NCBI GenBank assembly: GCA_963691815.1
Contig: OY829650.1
Span: 11,000,171 to 11,064,170, forward strand
Direction: 5' to 3'
Source of the DNA: Echiichthys vipera
Lineage: Eukaryota; Chordata; Actinopteri; Perciformes; Trachinidae
DNA: 64,000 nucleotides
Numbering within the stretch: position 1 is the first letter of the stretch; the number at the start of each line of letters is the position of its first letter. This document shows, piece by piece, positions 39,271 to 58,247 of the stretch. Below the pieces are notes generated by a model. It was given only the letters and a program-made list of their open reading frames with translations, did not search any database and was not told where the DNA came from. The position numbers and the translations under genes were made by a program.

Positions 39271-40288
39271 CAAATGTCCTGAATGAGCAGCTCTATGTGA
39301 TGAGTTTGGATGAGAACAGGTTGTCGTTTGGCGGTGAAACATTTAATAAGGCTACAGAGTGTGTACATGTACATCGTGTAATACATATCAAATATGGCAC
39401 ATAGACCTCAAGAGCTTGGTCTTGACACTTCATTTCCTTGGGTTCTCAATAATATTCCAACCAAGTGTTAAATTGATCGGACTAATGCACTTTGAGAAAA
39501 TTGGATAGAACGACATATGCTCCTTCCATTTTAGTTAGATGAGCTCATTGGCTAAAGAAGTTGGTGCATTTCCTCATGCTTAGGTGTCAGTTTCATGGCC
39601 TTTAACTAAGTGACAATACTTTTCTGCCACCACAATAACCTTGTCTTTGTCTGGGGTCAAAATAGAGATTCTGTTTTTTCTCTAATTCACTTCTCTCTCA
39701 GTCTCCCTCCCTTCATCTGCTACGACCTCAAATCCCAGATGGCTTTTCTCTGTCTTTTTCGCCTTCTGTATCTGTCTGTCCTTCTCTCATCCAGCCCTTC
39801 TATGTGACCCCTGACCCCGTCTTTTCTAAAGTTGTTTGATGTTCCGACTCTCCACTTCCCTTGTCTTGTCGAAGAGAAAGGCTCGGTGTAATTTTCTCTT
39901 AATCTCTTCATCCCCTCCTCTCCGGAGGACAGCTCTGTTACCTGCGGATGGAGGAAGAGAGAGGAGGGTAGAGAGAAGAAGGCAGGGAGAGGGACAGGAA
40001 GCTGGCCTGCGACTGCCCCCAATCAGACTTCCCTTCCTACTCTGTCTTTATCTTCTTTTTTCCCCACCTTCTTTTGCTCCATCTTTCTGTTTTTATCTTC
40101 TTCGCTCAACTAAGAAACTTTCCATCATCTCTGATTTAAAGTGCAGAGAAAGTGCATCAGGGATAGAATGAGAAACAGAAATAAGACATAAAAACAGCTC
40201 TGGTTTATTAACAAGAATGCTGCAGTCATGAAAAGAGCTCCATCTGTCAAAATGACTGTAATGTTTTTTTTTTTCTTTTTCACGTCAG
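39271..40288. other. Spacer, pyrimidine-rich in its second half
   Basis: C/T dominate at about 39660-39900 and 40020-40110. The 111-codon plus and 100-codon minus frames around 39720-40171 follow from this bias. A T-rich run at 40264-40280 ends at CAG 40286-40288. Confidence 0.55.
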
Positions 40289-40426
40289 ATTAGTGCCACC
40301 AGTGAATCTGATCTGGAGGAAAGAAGTGGTGAAGGAGGAGAAGAGGAGAGAGAGTCGATGTGATGGACATTCGCTGAAGAGTCTGGCCTTTCAGTAATTG
40401 TGCCTGCCGCGGAGCAGAGGTCAAAG
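40289..40426 (+). other. Weak exon candidate
   Basis: A strong polypyrimidine tract and CAG (acceptor-like) precede 40289. A frame of 24 codons rich in Glu, Ser and Arg then ends at TGA 40361-40363. A donor-like AAAG/GTAAAT follows near 40426. The segment could be a terminal or untranslated exon, but such signals occur by chance, and the peptide matches no family I recognise. Confidence 0.15.
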
Positions 40427-42566
40427 GTAAATGCCACACATGGATATGTCATGCTATAATGAGTGGAAGAGGGTATGACACATTCACAAACACACATCCT
40501 TTAACACACACTCTTACACACCCCTGCATTGTCACATCAATATTCCTATGACTATTAACATGCAAATGTAGTCAGCTGCAAGCACACAAACACACGCAGG
40601 ATTTGGTGGGTTTCTTTAGAAACATACTTAGCCACAGATACTAGTTACCTTATCACAACGTTAATCATTAATTTCCTCTGACATTGGTAATATATTCTGA
40701 TATCTGTCAGATTTTTTTTGTGTATATGAGGAACAGTGGAAGCTATAATAAGTTTGAGGTGTTGACTTATCTCAATAATGAGAGACACCAGACTATTATT
40801 GGAGACACGCCCAAGGTAGGTTTCTTTTGTCAACAATGTGTTTTTATTGGAATTTTTACAGAATAAAAATAAGCATGCAAAGTTTATTTCATCATTTTAG
40901 CAATTTCATGCAGAGATACATTTTCTGCCTCATTTGCCACATTTTATAGACATTTAACTCCTACTTTTTAAATGAATAAGAAAATAGATATTTATTTCAC
41001 AGTTTCAAGAGAGCACATGAGTATAATGGAAATGAGAAACTGTACAAACAACTAAGAAAGCACATCTCATGCACTGTCTGGTAATCTACAATCATTTGAT
41101 TCCCAACTGCAGCTGAACCCAATTTTGTGCATTTATATTTGCATGACCAAAGGGAAAATACACATTTCACTTACTACACACACTGCCAACTGTCCATATT
41201 CATGCACCCTCACTCACCAACATTAACCTGAGCCAGTCCTTGTTAAACAAAAACCACAGATTGCAACTAAAAGGCTGCAAACAACAGAAATAATAACGTA
41301 GAGTGCCCAAGCCAGTGGAAGAACGCATGTACAGTTATTTGATTTTGCCTTAATGGTAGGAAATCTCCAGAGTAGCGGTGTTAACTGTCAGTACACATTT
41401 CTTTTTACTATTTTTGCTCCACTAACTCTAAGCGTTTTCCTGACAGTCAGAAGCTCTCTCTCTATCTTACTATGCTTTCTATTTTTATCGTGAAAATGCT
41501 AACTTGATCGAGAAAGTGGGGGTACACATGCTTCCTGGCAGGTGTCAACATGTATATGGGTATCGGCAGTATGTTTGTGTTGGCATTGTTTGTTTCTTTA
41601 TGACTTTATATTAATTGAAAAAAGCAACACTTCTGTGTCAGCTGTTGTGTTCACATGTGTGCTTTAGAGTGTTTCGCATCACGTCACCTGCGAGTTTGTG
41701 TCTATGTGCGTGTGGTCCAGACCGCCTACTGTTTTAGCAGATGCCGTCTCATTCTGATCTCCTTACCTCACACAGAGTGTGTCCTTGTCAGGGGTCAATT
41801 AATGTAATTTCCCTCCTATTCACTAACATTTGGGCCATATGCTGTTGTATTTTCTCTGAATCTTGCTTGATTTGTTAATTTTGGTTCTCACTATATAAAA
41901 GCTTGAGAACTCAAGCATCATTCTGTAAATTTGTCTGTAAAAGATCCACACTATTGGAATCATTCGGGTTGTATGTTTCCTCACCATTTCAGAGAATCGG
42001 CCGAATTAAAATAGTTCACTAGAAACCCAATGAGTCACAGTGGCTTACCACGTGAACCTGAACTAAGAAAACAAGTTATTTCTTTGTTAACTTTAAAATA
42101 AAGCTCATGCACGACTTACCATATTTTGTATGCACCAGGATATTGTGCTAAGGGGTTGCTGACAGCAAAATGAGCAGTGCCCTTAATTATCAATGAGATT
42201 TGTTATAGCACTTCGACAGTAGTATCTACTTAATAGTCAACTGAACGTGCATTCAACCCATATTGGGCAAAAACACACTCTCTCGGCATATAGTTCAGCT
42301 CACTGCTGGATTTGGGAGATGATTTGTGATGCTGCCGGCACATGGTTCATAGTTAAATGTTGGTTTAAACCATTGAGCTCATGAGTCATGAATTATAGTG
42401 CTATCTTTACTGTTTGCTCACTGTGTAGGATATCCTGTTGGTAGAACATAATTAGCCATACCTTGTGCGGAACACATGCCGTGTTTTCCCCCACAGTACA
42501 TACAGCGAACTGTATGTGTAAACATATGGCATGTACAATGATTACACAGCAGGTATTGTTGACAGA
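40427..42566. other. 2.1-kb spacer, no gene seen
   Basis: AT-rich. No gene, RNA or repeat family recognised. Confidence 0.55.
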
Positions 42567-42737
<171 letters not shown>

Positions 42738-42947
42738 TCTTAAAACTAACCAACAACCCATATGGAAAATGCAAGGGAAGGAATCATATTGTTTTTACTG
42801 TATGCATTGAGCAAACTGTACATTATTGTTTGTGCAGGTGACAGCTCATACAGATATAATGCAATAGCACACATACTGTATATGAAATTATCTTACTTTC
42901 TATATGTAAATGCAGGAGAAATAGACATGTTTAGTTGTGTCTTAGTG

Positions 42948-42998
42948 CGTGTGTGTGTGTGTGTGCGTGTGTGCATGCGTCCGTGCGTGCGTGCGTGC
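42948..42998. repeat. (TG)n grading to (GTGC)n
   Basis: TG units change to GTGC/CGTG tetranucleotides (about 42963-42998), giving an alternating purine-pyrimidine, CpG-containing tract directly before the 35-bp block. Confidence 0.93.
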
Positions 42999-43033
42999 GC
43001 GCAGACTATAATGGCACAATAGGAATACCACAG
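42999..43033 (+). repeat. 35-bp duplicated block, copy 2
   Basis: Identical over 35 of 35 bases to 38023-38057, in the same orientation. The shared part begins at the last bases of the GTGC tract. Confidence 0.95.
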
Positions 43034-46000
43034 CGTTTGCTTGCCTTTTTATTGGTGTATCTGCTTGTCATTCTCTATTGTACCCGTCTGCATCAAGTTT
43101 GATTTTCTCTGTCTACCTTTTTCTCTCTGACTATGTGAGTATGTGTTTTTCTGATTCTCAACTCTCGTTTCAGGATGATGATATTTCAATAGTCAGTCCT
43201 GTATGGTAGTTACAGCAGAATATAGGCAAGAGAACCAGCCTCAGTTCATAAAGCACAGACATGTATACATACAGACACTGCGTTATTACAGACTTTAGTT
43301 AGAACAGCAATTATTCTCTCCCCATAATATTTCACTGTGGTAATAATCACATAGCACCGACTGTTCTCTGACCCACAGAGAATCATACTGTGTTTGTATC
43401 AGACACAAAATAGCTGCTGTTAAATGGAGGTCAACTGATATGGGGGCAAGGAGTCTGGCACAGAATAACCACTGTTGAAATGAGGATGTGTGGGTTGCTA
43501 GACCTTAGATGGATCTTTTCACAGATAATGGGCAGAGAAAAGGATTTTCTTTAATCCTATAAATGTGTTTTTTAAGCAAGGTGGAAGGCAGAAATACTAT
43601 TGCTGTGAAAGTCAAAACAGCCAGAGAGATAAGTATGTAAAAAAAAAACATTCAAATTTATCAGGTCTGCCATTTCTGTTGTTTAAGCTGCAATCGGCAG
43701 GTCATATCCTCTGAAACTGACACTATGCTCCGATAGAACAACGTAAATCATCCTGGTTTAGAAACGTGCACCTAGAGCCTGTTTGTTTTGCAAAAATCCA
43801 TTGTGCCCGTATCATCCTGTCCACTGCAGGGCTGTATGAGAGCCGATTGTCAGTCACAGTTTGTGACTCGCCACAGATCCCCCTTGCGCATGTTACAATA
43901 TCACATGCACACGCCTCAAGCTAGGCATATGCTAAATGACATTAGCAATTGCTATCTCTGAGTAAGTTAGCCAGCCTACCTCCATGTAGTGTGTACTCCA
44001 TGCCATTTATCAATGAGAGAAGAGATGGGTGCATTCACAGGAATCTGGTGCACATGCACTGACGAACACTCAGTGGGAGGGAGCGAAGGAGCTCATTGGT
44101 AGTGGGGAAGGGGCGGGAGAGTTGTAAACATTCGATATTTGTGAACTCGATCTGCCAGACTTGCAGCTTTTAGTTTTGGTTAGGTTTAGACAACTAAAAC
44201 TCCTTGATTGGGGTGAAAGTGCATGTCACAAACACCAGCATACAATATATGTACAGCATTTTAACCAAAAACCGACTTGCTGAGTCTGTGTTGGTGGAAG
44301 CTGCTTAGATAATTAAATAAGATCCTTAGAGGCCAATTCGACTAATACATCGATTATTTTTAAGGCTTATCTGATGCCAAAATACTGCACGGTGGTTCTA
44401 AATTTTTAAGAAAGGATTTTACAACTAAGGAAGGCTGTGCCAATTATTGAATTCTTCATTGCGACAATTTCAAGATAAACAGTAGAAAAATTAGGTTCAA
44501 GTTCAGGTTATCTTACAGTGCAGTATAGTCTTGCATTGTCAGACCTATCTCTACAGTGCTGTGCCAGCGCTGGAGAGTGGTCTGGTTGCACAAGTTAACA
44601 TTTCCACTACAGGGGGAAAAAACACTCTGGTTTGCTTATATTTCTTTAAACATCATCTTGGGAGGTGCTAAGCCCCGGATGTAGTGATGATACCCTTGCA
44701 AAATGGATAACGGAGTGAGTGGAAGGGGACAAGGATGCCACGGGAGGGACACACCAGATGGCAGACTATATCCATCAACTGAAAAATCTGGTAAGACAGA
44801 CTACAATTGCTGTGCAGCAGAATGTGAGCCAGGTTTCCTTTTGCTGGAGCCCTCTGCATCGGCATCCCCACTGCATAACCGTAGTGGCCTCCTTGAAATG
44901 AATGAGAGGCCTAATGGAACAACCTTTAAGAGCTGTGAATCTAAAAAAAAACACTTTTTGTTTGGTAGTTTTAGTTGTTGGTTGTTTGACCGTCTGAATG
45001 GTTTCACAGAGGCTTCTTTAAATCTCCAAAAAATGCAGTTCCTGGGGAACAACATAAGACCACATGCATAGTTTAACCAGCTACGTTGTCATCTTGAGTG
45101 AGATGATGAGTGATTCCTACATACAAAACAAACAAAAAAAAGAAAACACTATACTACATGCCTAACCATTGATTGACATCACGCAATGCCATGCAGGCAC
45201 AAGTGACTTGGCACAGACAAAGAGGCTGCTCTATGTGAATGGATTTTGAGTTTGTAAATTTTAAGTTTGGAAAGTCAAAAAGGCCCACACAAAGGTCTCA
45301 CAAAGGCACACATCAAAATAGCTCTAGGCAAACAAGCTTTGCCGAGACTGAAACTGGGGAGGGTTGAAAGAAGTTCTTTAATGCATAACTCATCAAACAC
45401 CAAGAACCACTGTTCTCTTATCATTACCCGGCAACCTAATGTTATGTGATGTCATTCATAATGCAGAAAGAGCAAAGAGAAGACAGTGGGCTTACATTTA
45501 TTAATATTTATACATTTCAGAACCTTGAAATATGCTGATATACTGCTGGCCAAAACCTTAATCAAAACATGAAATACGCAAACCAATATTTGTATAGACT
45601 CTGCCGTGTCTCATTTGCAGCTGAAATATTTGGGTTGAATATATTATTTTTCTTGGAAAATTTGTTCAAAACTTATGACTTGACAGATGACACAATCATT
45701 TAGAAATTTTTTGAGTAGTTTGTGCAGAAGTAAAAATACTCGATAAATACATGAATCTGTGCATGCGTTTTGTTTGGTGTGTGTTATCTGCACGTGTGTG
45801 CGCAGCAGTCCCCTGCTGTTTTATAATTAAAGCTGAAGTCAAGTCTAATTTTCCTTACTTTGCAGTTCTGGAGGTTAATTGCCAGAGCCATGCAGCCCCT
45901 GGCAAGCTCTCTTCCATGTTAGTACTTTCCTGTGCAAACTACAGAGAAGATTTAGTGTTAAATGAGAGGATGTGAAGATGCAGTAATAACAACACCATTA

Positions 46001-46233
46001 CCTCCTGGTACATGAAGAGAACAGGGCACGCCAGGGCAAATATTAGTGAGGGTAAAACAAATGCTAATGGTGGAAAAAAGATGCTTAGGTATAGTTTTAA
46101 TAATAATGAGATTTCTTTGCCTGTTTGCAGTATTCTGCACAGAGAGGGTTTTGTTCTGTGGTTGAGAGGTCATTGGGGAACAAAGGTGCCATGATAGTGT
46201 TCAGGGTAGATGGGGCATTTACAACATAAATAA
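43034..46233. other. 3.2-kb spacer, no confident gene
   Basis: Contains a 122-codon plus frame at 44703-45071 with overlapping frames on both strands. A donor-like CTG/GTAAGA lies at about 44790, but no domain was recognised. 'ttttggttaggtttagacaa' near 44174 is a word I know from dispersed teleost repeats. Nothing here is strong enough to call. Confidence 0.5.
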
Positions 46234-46241
46234 GTCTCAAG
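46234..46241. repeat. Target-site duplication, left
   Basis: GTCTCAAG immediately before the hAT element, identical to 47424-47431. Confidence 0.93.
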
Positions 46242-46307
46242 TAGGGATGCTCGATATTGGCTTTTCTGCCGATATCCGATATCCGATATTGTCCAACCCT
46301 TAATTTC

Positions 46308-46370
46308 CGATACCGATATCACCCGATACCGATATCACCCGATACCGATATCACCTGATACCGATATATG
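46308..46370. repeat. 16-bp subterminal tandem repeat inside the hAT element
   Basis: Three exact copies of CGATACCGATATCACC (46308-46355) and a fourth partial, variant copy. Subterminal repeats of this kind are where hAT transposases are known to bind; that role here is inferred. Confidence 0.9.
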
Positions 46371-46804
46371 TAGCCTTTTTACACCAAAATTCATCACATA
46401 TCACCTATTATGGAATTAACACATTATGCCTAATTTTATTGTGATGCCCCACTGGATGCATACATAGATGCAACATGGCTTTTCAAATGTAAACACAGTC
46501 TGTACAAAATAAGTTATTGAAAAAAGTGCCATTCATTTATTTGTTTGTGTTTTTAGAGAGAATATTTTGCCTCAAACAAAACTACAGACAACATCACAAC
46601 AAGGAAGATGCATATCTTCAGTCCAGAGTAGTAAACAAACTTAGTTTTCTTTTTCCAGACTGAGTAACCGGCCGTAACTTGACAAATAATACAATCAATA
46701 AATCAGCAGTCAAGCTCAACATGCTAACCTGTATTGGATCTTATGGATACAGCACCAGAAATTACCTTCTCGACGTGACGGTAAACAACGCTGTACAGTT
46801 CAGG

Positions 46805-47130
46805 TCAGCACCGGTCTGAGAAATACTTGTGACTGGGCGTTATACAGACATAACGGGGCTCCAGGAACTCCACACGTTTGGTGAATCCGGCATCCTGAAC
46901 GATAGAAAAAGTTTGTTTCTCGGTGTCGGCTGTTGCTTCTTTTCATCACTTTGCTGCACAGATGTAGCGTTTAACTCCGCATGAATCTTCTTGAGGTGGA
47001 TGATCAAATGTGATGTATTAAAGGAAGACGCCTTGCTTCCTCCTCACATAACCAACGCCTTGCAGTCATTGCAAAGCGCACATTTACTGTTAATAGGTGA
47101 CACTTGGAAATACTTCCAAACCACGGACAT
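46805..47130 (-). pseudogene. hAT transposase N-terminal remnant (BED finger)
   Basis: From the ATG at 47130-47128 the minus strand reads MSVVWKYF, then KCALCNDC, a stop where the family usually has Arg (RGGS-type context; CGA to TGA is likely CpG decay), then SFNTSHLIIHLKKIHAEL. Cys-x2-Cys and His-x4-His with the aromatic VWKYF start are the signature of a BED zinc finger, the DNA-binding domain of hAT transposases. Farther on, in another frame, GFTKRVEFLEPRYV and SHKYFSD match the conserved segment that follows the finger, then a stop at 46807-46805. One stop and at least one frameshift make it non-functional. Confidence 0.85.
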
Positions 47131-47226
47131 CTCATGCACCGGGAGAGCTGAAGCTTGTTAGCCACGGTTAGCAACCTACGAGTGAAGCGTGTTGTTGTTA
47201 TACGTCATCAAGCACGCGCCTGTAAA

Positions 47227-47314
47227 CGGCCCGTGTTGCATTCAGGTACACTCGGAAATGCTGAAGCCTACGGCCCGTGTTGCATTCAGGTACACTCGGA
47301 AATGCTGAAGCCTA
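47227..47314. repeat. 44-bp perfect tandem duplication inside the hAT element
   Basis: 47227-47270 and 47271-47314 are identical 44-mers beginning CGGCCCGTGTTGCATTCAGG. The lack of differences suggests a recent duplication relative to the decay of the transposase relic. Confidence 0.93.
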
Positions 47315-47423
47315 CAGAACTAACATCGGTTGTAAAAACCCGATACCGATAATTCCCGATATTACATTTTTAACTCAATATCGGCCGATAATATCGGTGG
47401 GCCGATATTATCGGACATCCCTA

Positions 47424-47431
47424 GTCTCAAG
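47424..47431. repeat. Target-site duplication, right
   Basis: GTCTCAAG, identical to 46234-46241. Confidence 0.93.
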
Positions 47432-47663
47432 TATCTGCTGTTGTCTGGTTGGAGTGGCATCAACTAGGGGATGCCTTCTTTGGCACTGTGAAAGATACTG
47501 GCAACTTCCAAATTAAACTTTTTTTTGTTTTTAAACTGAAAAAAAGAAGAAAAATTGTTTCTGCCTGTCATGTTAAATGTAGAGTATGTGTGGATTTATT
47601 GATTTAATCAAAGGTGGGATCCTACAAGAGAAGGACCTTTTAAGACACCAAGATTGTGAAGCA

Positions 47664-47701
47664 GTGTGTGTGTTTGTGTGTGTGTGTGCGTGTGTGCGTG
47701 T

Positions 47702-47766
<65 letters not shown>

Positions 47767-47800
47767 TGTTTGTTTGTGTGTGTGTGTGTATGTGTGTGTG
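47664..47800. repeat. Interrupted (TG)n microsatellite
   Basis: TG units with regular GCG and TTTG variants at both ends and a pure core at about 47710-47764. Confidence 0.95.
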
Positions 47801-49440
47801 CATATGCCCTGTGCCTGTGGGCAGTTGGAGCTGTGGAACTGACTGACAGCCGCTAACCTTCTTGCCATTCAACCCTGTGATTGACGTCTCCATGGTGAGA
47901 AAGTGGGCAGCAGGAGCACCAGATATTACTGCAGAGGTCAGGGTTGAGTGGAGTGAGTAATAATTTCAGTCCATGTGTGTGTGCTTGTTGGCAGATTTCT
48001 GGTCCAATATCTACTTTCCAATTGCAGTTTCAGCCCCTTCTGATAATATCAATTTAGCAGAGGGACAACACTTGCTATTGAGCTGTAGAATTATCATTTG
48101 ATGCCATTTGACACCAATACATTTTTCCCATCCTGGAATAGAAAATAAACAGAATGAGAGGTTGGCAGAAGGGTGGATGGATGCCAAATATATAAATAAA
48201 TGTATGCACATGCATGCTGTTATGTTTTTTTTTTTTATAAATATGAGTTGTGCTTTTTGTGGTTGCTTTTGGACAATGATGGCATGAGTAGCTCATCAGG
48301 ATAGGGAAATCCACCAGTCTCCTGCTGACTCTGCTAGCCTGGCTGGTCATGGTTTTCAAATGTAAACATTAAAGTAAACAAGGAGGAAAACGTAACGAGG
48401 ATTGCTTTCAGCTAACTGTTACAATCTATGGCTACAATCCCGACTATGTGGACAAGCAAGACATGTGCAAGTTGAAGGAACTGATGGAATAACATTTTAC
48501 TGGAATTGTATGTTGTATGTTTTCAGTCTTTTCCCCACCCATCCCTTCCTCGTGCCTGTATCTGTGACATAATTCATACTGATCCTAAGACATATAGCCC
48601 TGACTTTAATGGTATGATATGAAGTGGAAGTGATATCAGATTTTTTGATTAAAAAAAGCCTGAGACAGCCATGATAGCATTGAAATCAGTTTAGAAGGTT
48701 ACAGAGTTAATGCACATACATGAATGAACGTGTATAAAGTACTCAACCAACACTACGATTATTTAAGCTCAACAGCTGCTTGAAGTTCATAGCCAGAGTT
48801 TGAACCATATTGCTTATCTTATCAGTGTTTGTGTTTTCATATGCTACTGTTTACACAAAGAAGCACCAAAGCATTTAACATCGCTACTCTTGGCAAGTTT
48901 CCAGTTCTTTTTCTGCTTTGGTTTAACCTTTTGACTTTGTTCCAGTGATTCGATCAAAGCCACCATCTTTGCCCTGATGTACATTTTTGTTTAATAGGAA
49001 TGCCCTTTTCTGTTGTGTCTTTTGTTTGTTCAATCATTATGTTCTGAATGTGAGCATTAGTTATAAAATCATTTAAATGAACTTTGACAGAAAATGTCTT
49101 TCGCCAATCATGTATTTTTTGAATTCTTGAATTGTTGAGCTCTGACAAAAAACGTTTTAGACACAAACATCTTTACATATTACATCACTGCACTCTACCA
49201 TCTCAGAAGTATTGTTTGGATTTTGATTGGAGCTGAAATGGAATTTGAATGGTCTGTTGAGGGAGAAAGAAAAGAAGAAAGGCCTCAATGGAAAACAGGA
49301 TGAACATTCAGCATTGCTGTAATTATCCTTTAATGCTTTTAACTGTCTTGTCTAATTGGACTTTCATATGAGCCCACCTTGGTCTTTTCCCATGGACTCT
49401 GGTTAGCACAAGTCAAACGTGTCATTAATTGTGTATGTGT
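47801..49440. other. 1.6-kb spacer, no gene seen
   Basis: AT-rich. A poly-T run lies at about 48226-48236. Minus-strand frames at 48011-48359 and 48954-49166 have no domain. Confidence 0.55.
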
Positions 49441-49462
49441 CTGTGTGTGTGTGTGTGTGTGT
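49441..49462. repeat. Short (TG)n
   Basis: About ten TG units. Confidence 0.93.
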
Positions 49463-49719
49463 TTGAGGGGCTAGATGTGTATATTGTCTGGTGGTTTGAG
49501 AAAAGCTCTTCGCTGTCAGCTCATTTGTCTTTATCATACACAATCAGAATGGCCCCACAAGGACAGCACCATTACCGTCTAGTTATTGTCAACAGCGCTT
49601 TCACAATCAAACAAATACACACACATTGTTGTGTGAGCTGCAACCTTAAGTTTAGCTTTATGACACAGTATACCACACCACTCATAAGACAGCATGTCAA
49701 ACACACGCACAAACGCATG

Positions 49720-49725
<6 letters not shown>

Positions 49726-49785
<60 letters not shown>
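49726..49785. repeat. (CA)n microsatellite with GCGCGC left end
   Basis: About 29 CA units, preceded by GCGCGC as in the array at 2979. Confidence 0.97.
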
Positions 49786-52781
<2,996 letters not shown>

Positions 52782-52816
<35 letters not shown>

Positions 52817-52820
52817 TGTC

Positions 52821-52858
<38 letters not shown>

Positions 52859-52865
52859 TGTGTGT
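52782..52865. repeat. Interrupted (TG)n microsatellite
   Basis: Two TG blocks separated by CTGTCTGTATG and ending in CTGTGTG. Confidence 0.95.
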
Positions 52866-53950
52866 TAAAATCTAGCTACTTTAAAAAAATCACCCCAATT
52901 TATCCTCTTGCTAAGTACTTCAAAACAGCCGCCATGTCTCTTCCTCCAAATGTGTCGGTTCTTAGATTGTGGATGAAATAAATAATTAAAGAGGTAATTA
53001 CAAAATGTAATGTGGTGACTCACGAACCTGCGCCTCTGTCCTCAGACTCTGGACATCCATGATTTATAATTTACAGCCAGACACCAAGTCCTTTTTTCTG
53101 CCTACAGATCTCATCTCTTGCGTGAGCTGGAGAGGTGTTAAAAATTCATCACGATGGAGATACAGACTGAGCCAATGATAATGACACCTGTAACCTTGTA
53201 AGCCTTATGTAAATGCACTGTATATATTGGCAAAGATGTCATTGAGTGTGCACAGGAAGAGAGACCAAGCAAAACAACAATAGCAAACTTTCACACACCC
53301 TGCTCTTTGTCTTTTACTCTCCAGGTATTAGTGCCAACAAGTATTTGTTGAGTGCCAGTTGGATTGGATTGGAGCCTGCTGCACTTGGGAACTTTGCCAA
53401 TATTGGTACATTGTCATAAGGACTTAGCTGATCAACAGCATATAGGTAGTGATAATAGCTGGGGGCGGCAGAAACACTGAGTCTTGACAGTAACTCAGAC
53501 TCTATATGTGTTAGGTGACTTTATTTAGTTTGAATGCATCTTGTATTGTATCTGTGCCAGATTGTATAGTTTTCGTGTTTGTGCCTGCTTGAGTGTACGC
53601 CTCTGTGCTCACTGGCATAACTTGTGCATCGAGATGAATGTGTGAAGGATGCATAATAATGCAATCAAGGCTGTCAATCTTTCCCCTGCTTGGTGACTGC
53701 TCCGTCATACTCGTTGTTAATTCAGACTCTGTGACAGCCTTTCTAGTCTATTCACCTTTGTTTTGGCTGCATACTAATGATGTGATGATGAGAATATGAA
53801 TGGGAGCTTTAGGTCAACCCTTCTCATTGTCAACAACAATACGACAGGCCTGTACTGCCTCAGACCTAAGAGGTGAGTTTGTAAGCAAAATACAGGGACA
53901 TACATAAGCACAAACATGCAGACAATCTGAACAAGAGCATACAGAGCGGA
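52866..53950. other. Spacer, no gene seen
   Basis: No gene, RNA or known repeat recognised. Confidence 0.55.
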
Positions 53951-57200
<3,250 letters not shown>

Positions 57201-57226
57201 TGTGTGTGTGTGTGTGTGTGTGTGTG
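57201..57226. repeat. Short (TG)n
   Basis: About 13 TG units. Confidence 0.94.
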
Positions 57227-58247
57227 ATATCCTTTCAATCCATGTGTCTAGCCATAACAAAGGCCCATGGGCAATGACCGTGCCGACTCATCCGCTCTAC
57301 CTTTACTCTCCTGCATGAGTCTGCATTTTCATCATTCAAATAACTGTGTGTGTGTTTAGTTGTGTGTATTCGTGGACAGCTATATAGGTATTTCTGTTTG
57401 CCTGTGTGACTCTGTTTATATGTTTATGCATAAAACATGTTGATTTGTGATTTTGCAGCTCCAAAATGACTAGGTGGCCAGACTGCTATCATCAGATCTA
57501 GCCGATCCCTGTCTGAGTAAATAAGAGGCAATGAAGGAACCAAGACTAAACTCTCTGGTGGCCTCACAACACTGGCCTCAGCTCAAGCGTCTCGCCAGCC
57601 AACATATCCTCAGCATAATGACATAGAATCTCCTCAGAGTATTTGGATAAATCTAAACACTCAGTGTAACCTGTGTGTGTGTGTGTGTGCGGATGCGTGT
57701 GCATGTGCTTGTGTGCGTGCGCTTGTGTGAATGAGGTTCATCTCCCAAGAGCACTTGGGTAAATCTAAATGCAGCTCATTGGAATAAGAGGATTTAACTT
57801 TTTGGTTGTCGTGGTAATGAGCTGTGTTAAACACCAGCAGATAAGTTGTATGTTAGACAAACACACTCCCACACAAATGACGGAAAAACACAGAATTTAC
57901 ATTGTCAACGTTACCATGGAGATTTCCCATGAGCCTTGATGACTGTGGCAGGAAGTGCACAGCCCTGTTTAGCTCTGGGTGGTAGAAGAAAAAAAAAATG
58001 AAAGCCTAATAGCTCAAACTGCTGCTTGTGATTAAAATGTGCTACATTTCAATTCATTGTTTCACTAAGGAATTCTGTAATATAATGTCCTATCCTCCAA
58101 AGGAGCTTCACTGTCAAATACAGGTTTGGCAATGTGCTTTAGGGTTGTATAAATTCATTCACTAAATTGCCAACCAACTACAATACAGTTGAAGTGAGCA
58201 ACGTGCTACAATAAAGGCCCACCCTTTAAGCCTGCTACACCAACAAC
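57227..58247. other. Spacer, no gene seen
   Basis: Includes a short TG run (about 57671-57690) followed by GC-containing variants. No gene recognised. Confidence 0.55.

Larger units (their letters stand above)
46242..47423 (-). mobile_element. hAT-superfamily DNA transposon, decayed, 1182 bp
   Basis: The ends are inverted repeats: TAGGGATGCTCGATA at the left, and the right end read in reverse is TAGGGATGTCCGATA (13 of 15 match). Exact 8-bp direct repeats GTCTCAAG flank it, the target-site length of hAT elements. Subterminal DNA is packed with GATATCGG-type words, including three exact 16-bp units on the left. The minus strand keeps part of a transposase N terminus with a premature stop and a frameshift. 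The catalytic RNase H-like region is absent, so this is a non-autonomous, internally deleted copy. Nothing suggests current activity. Confidence 0.92.
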
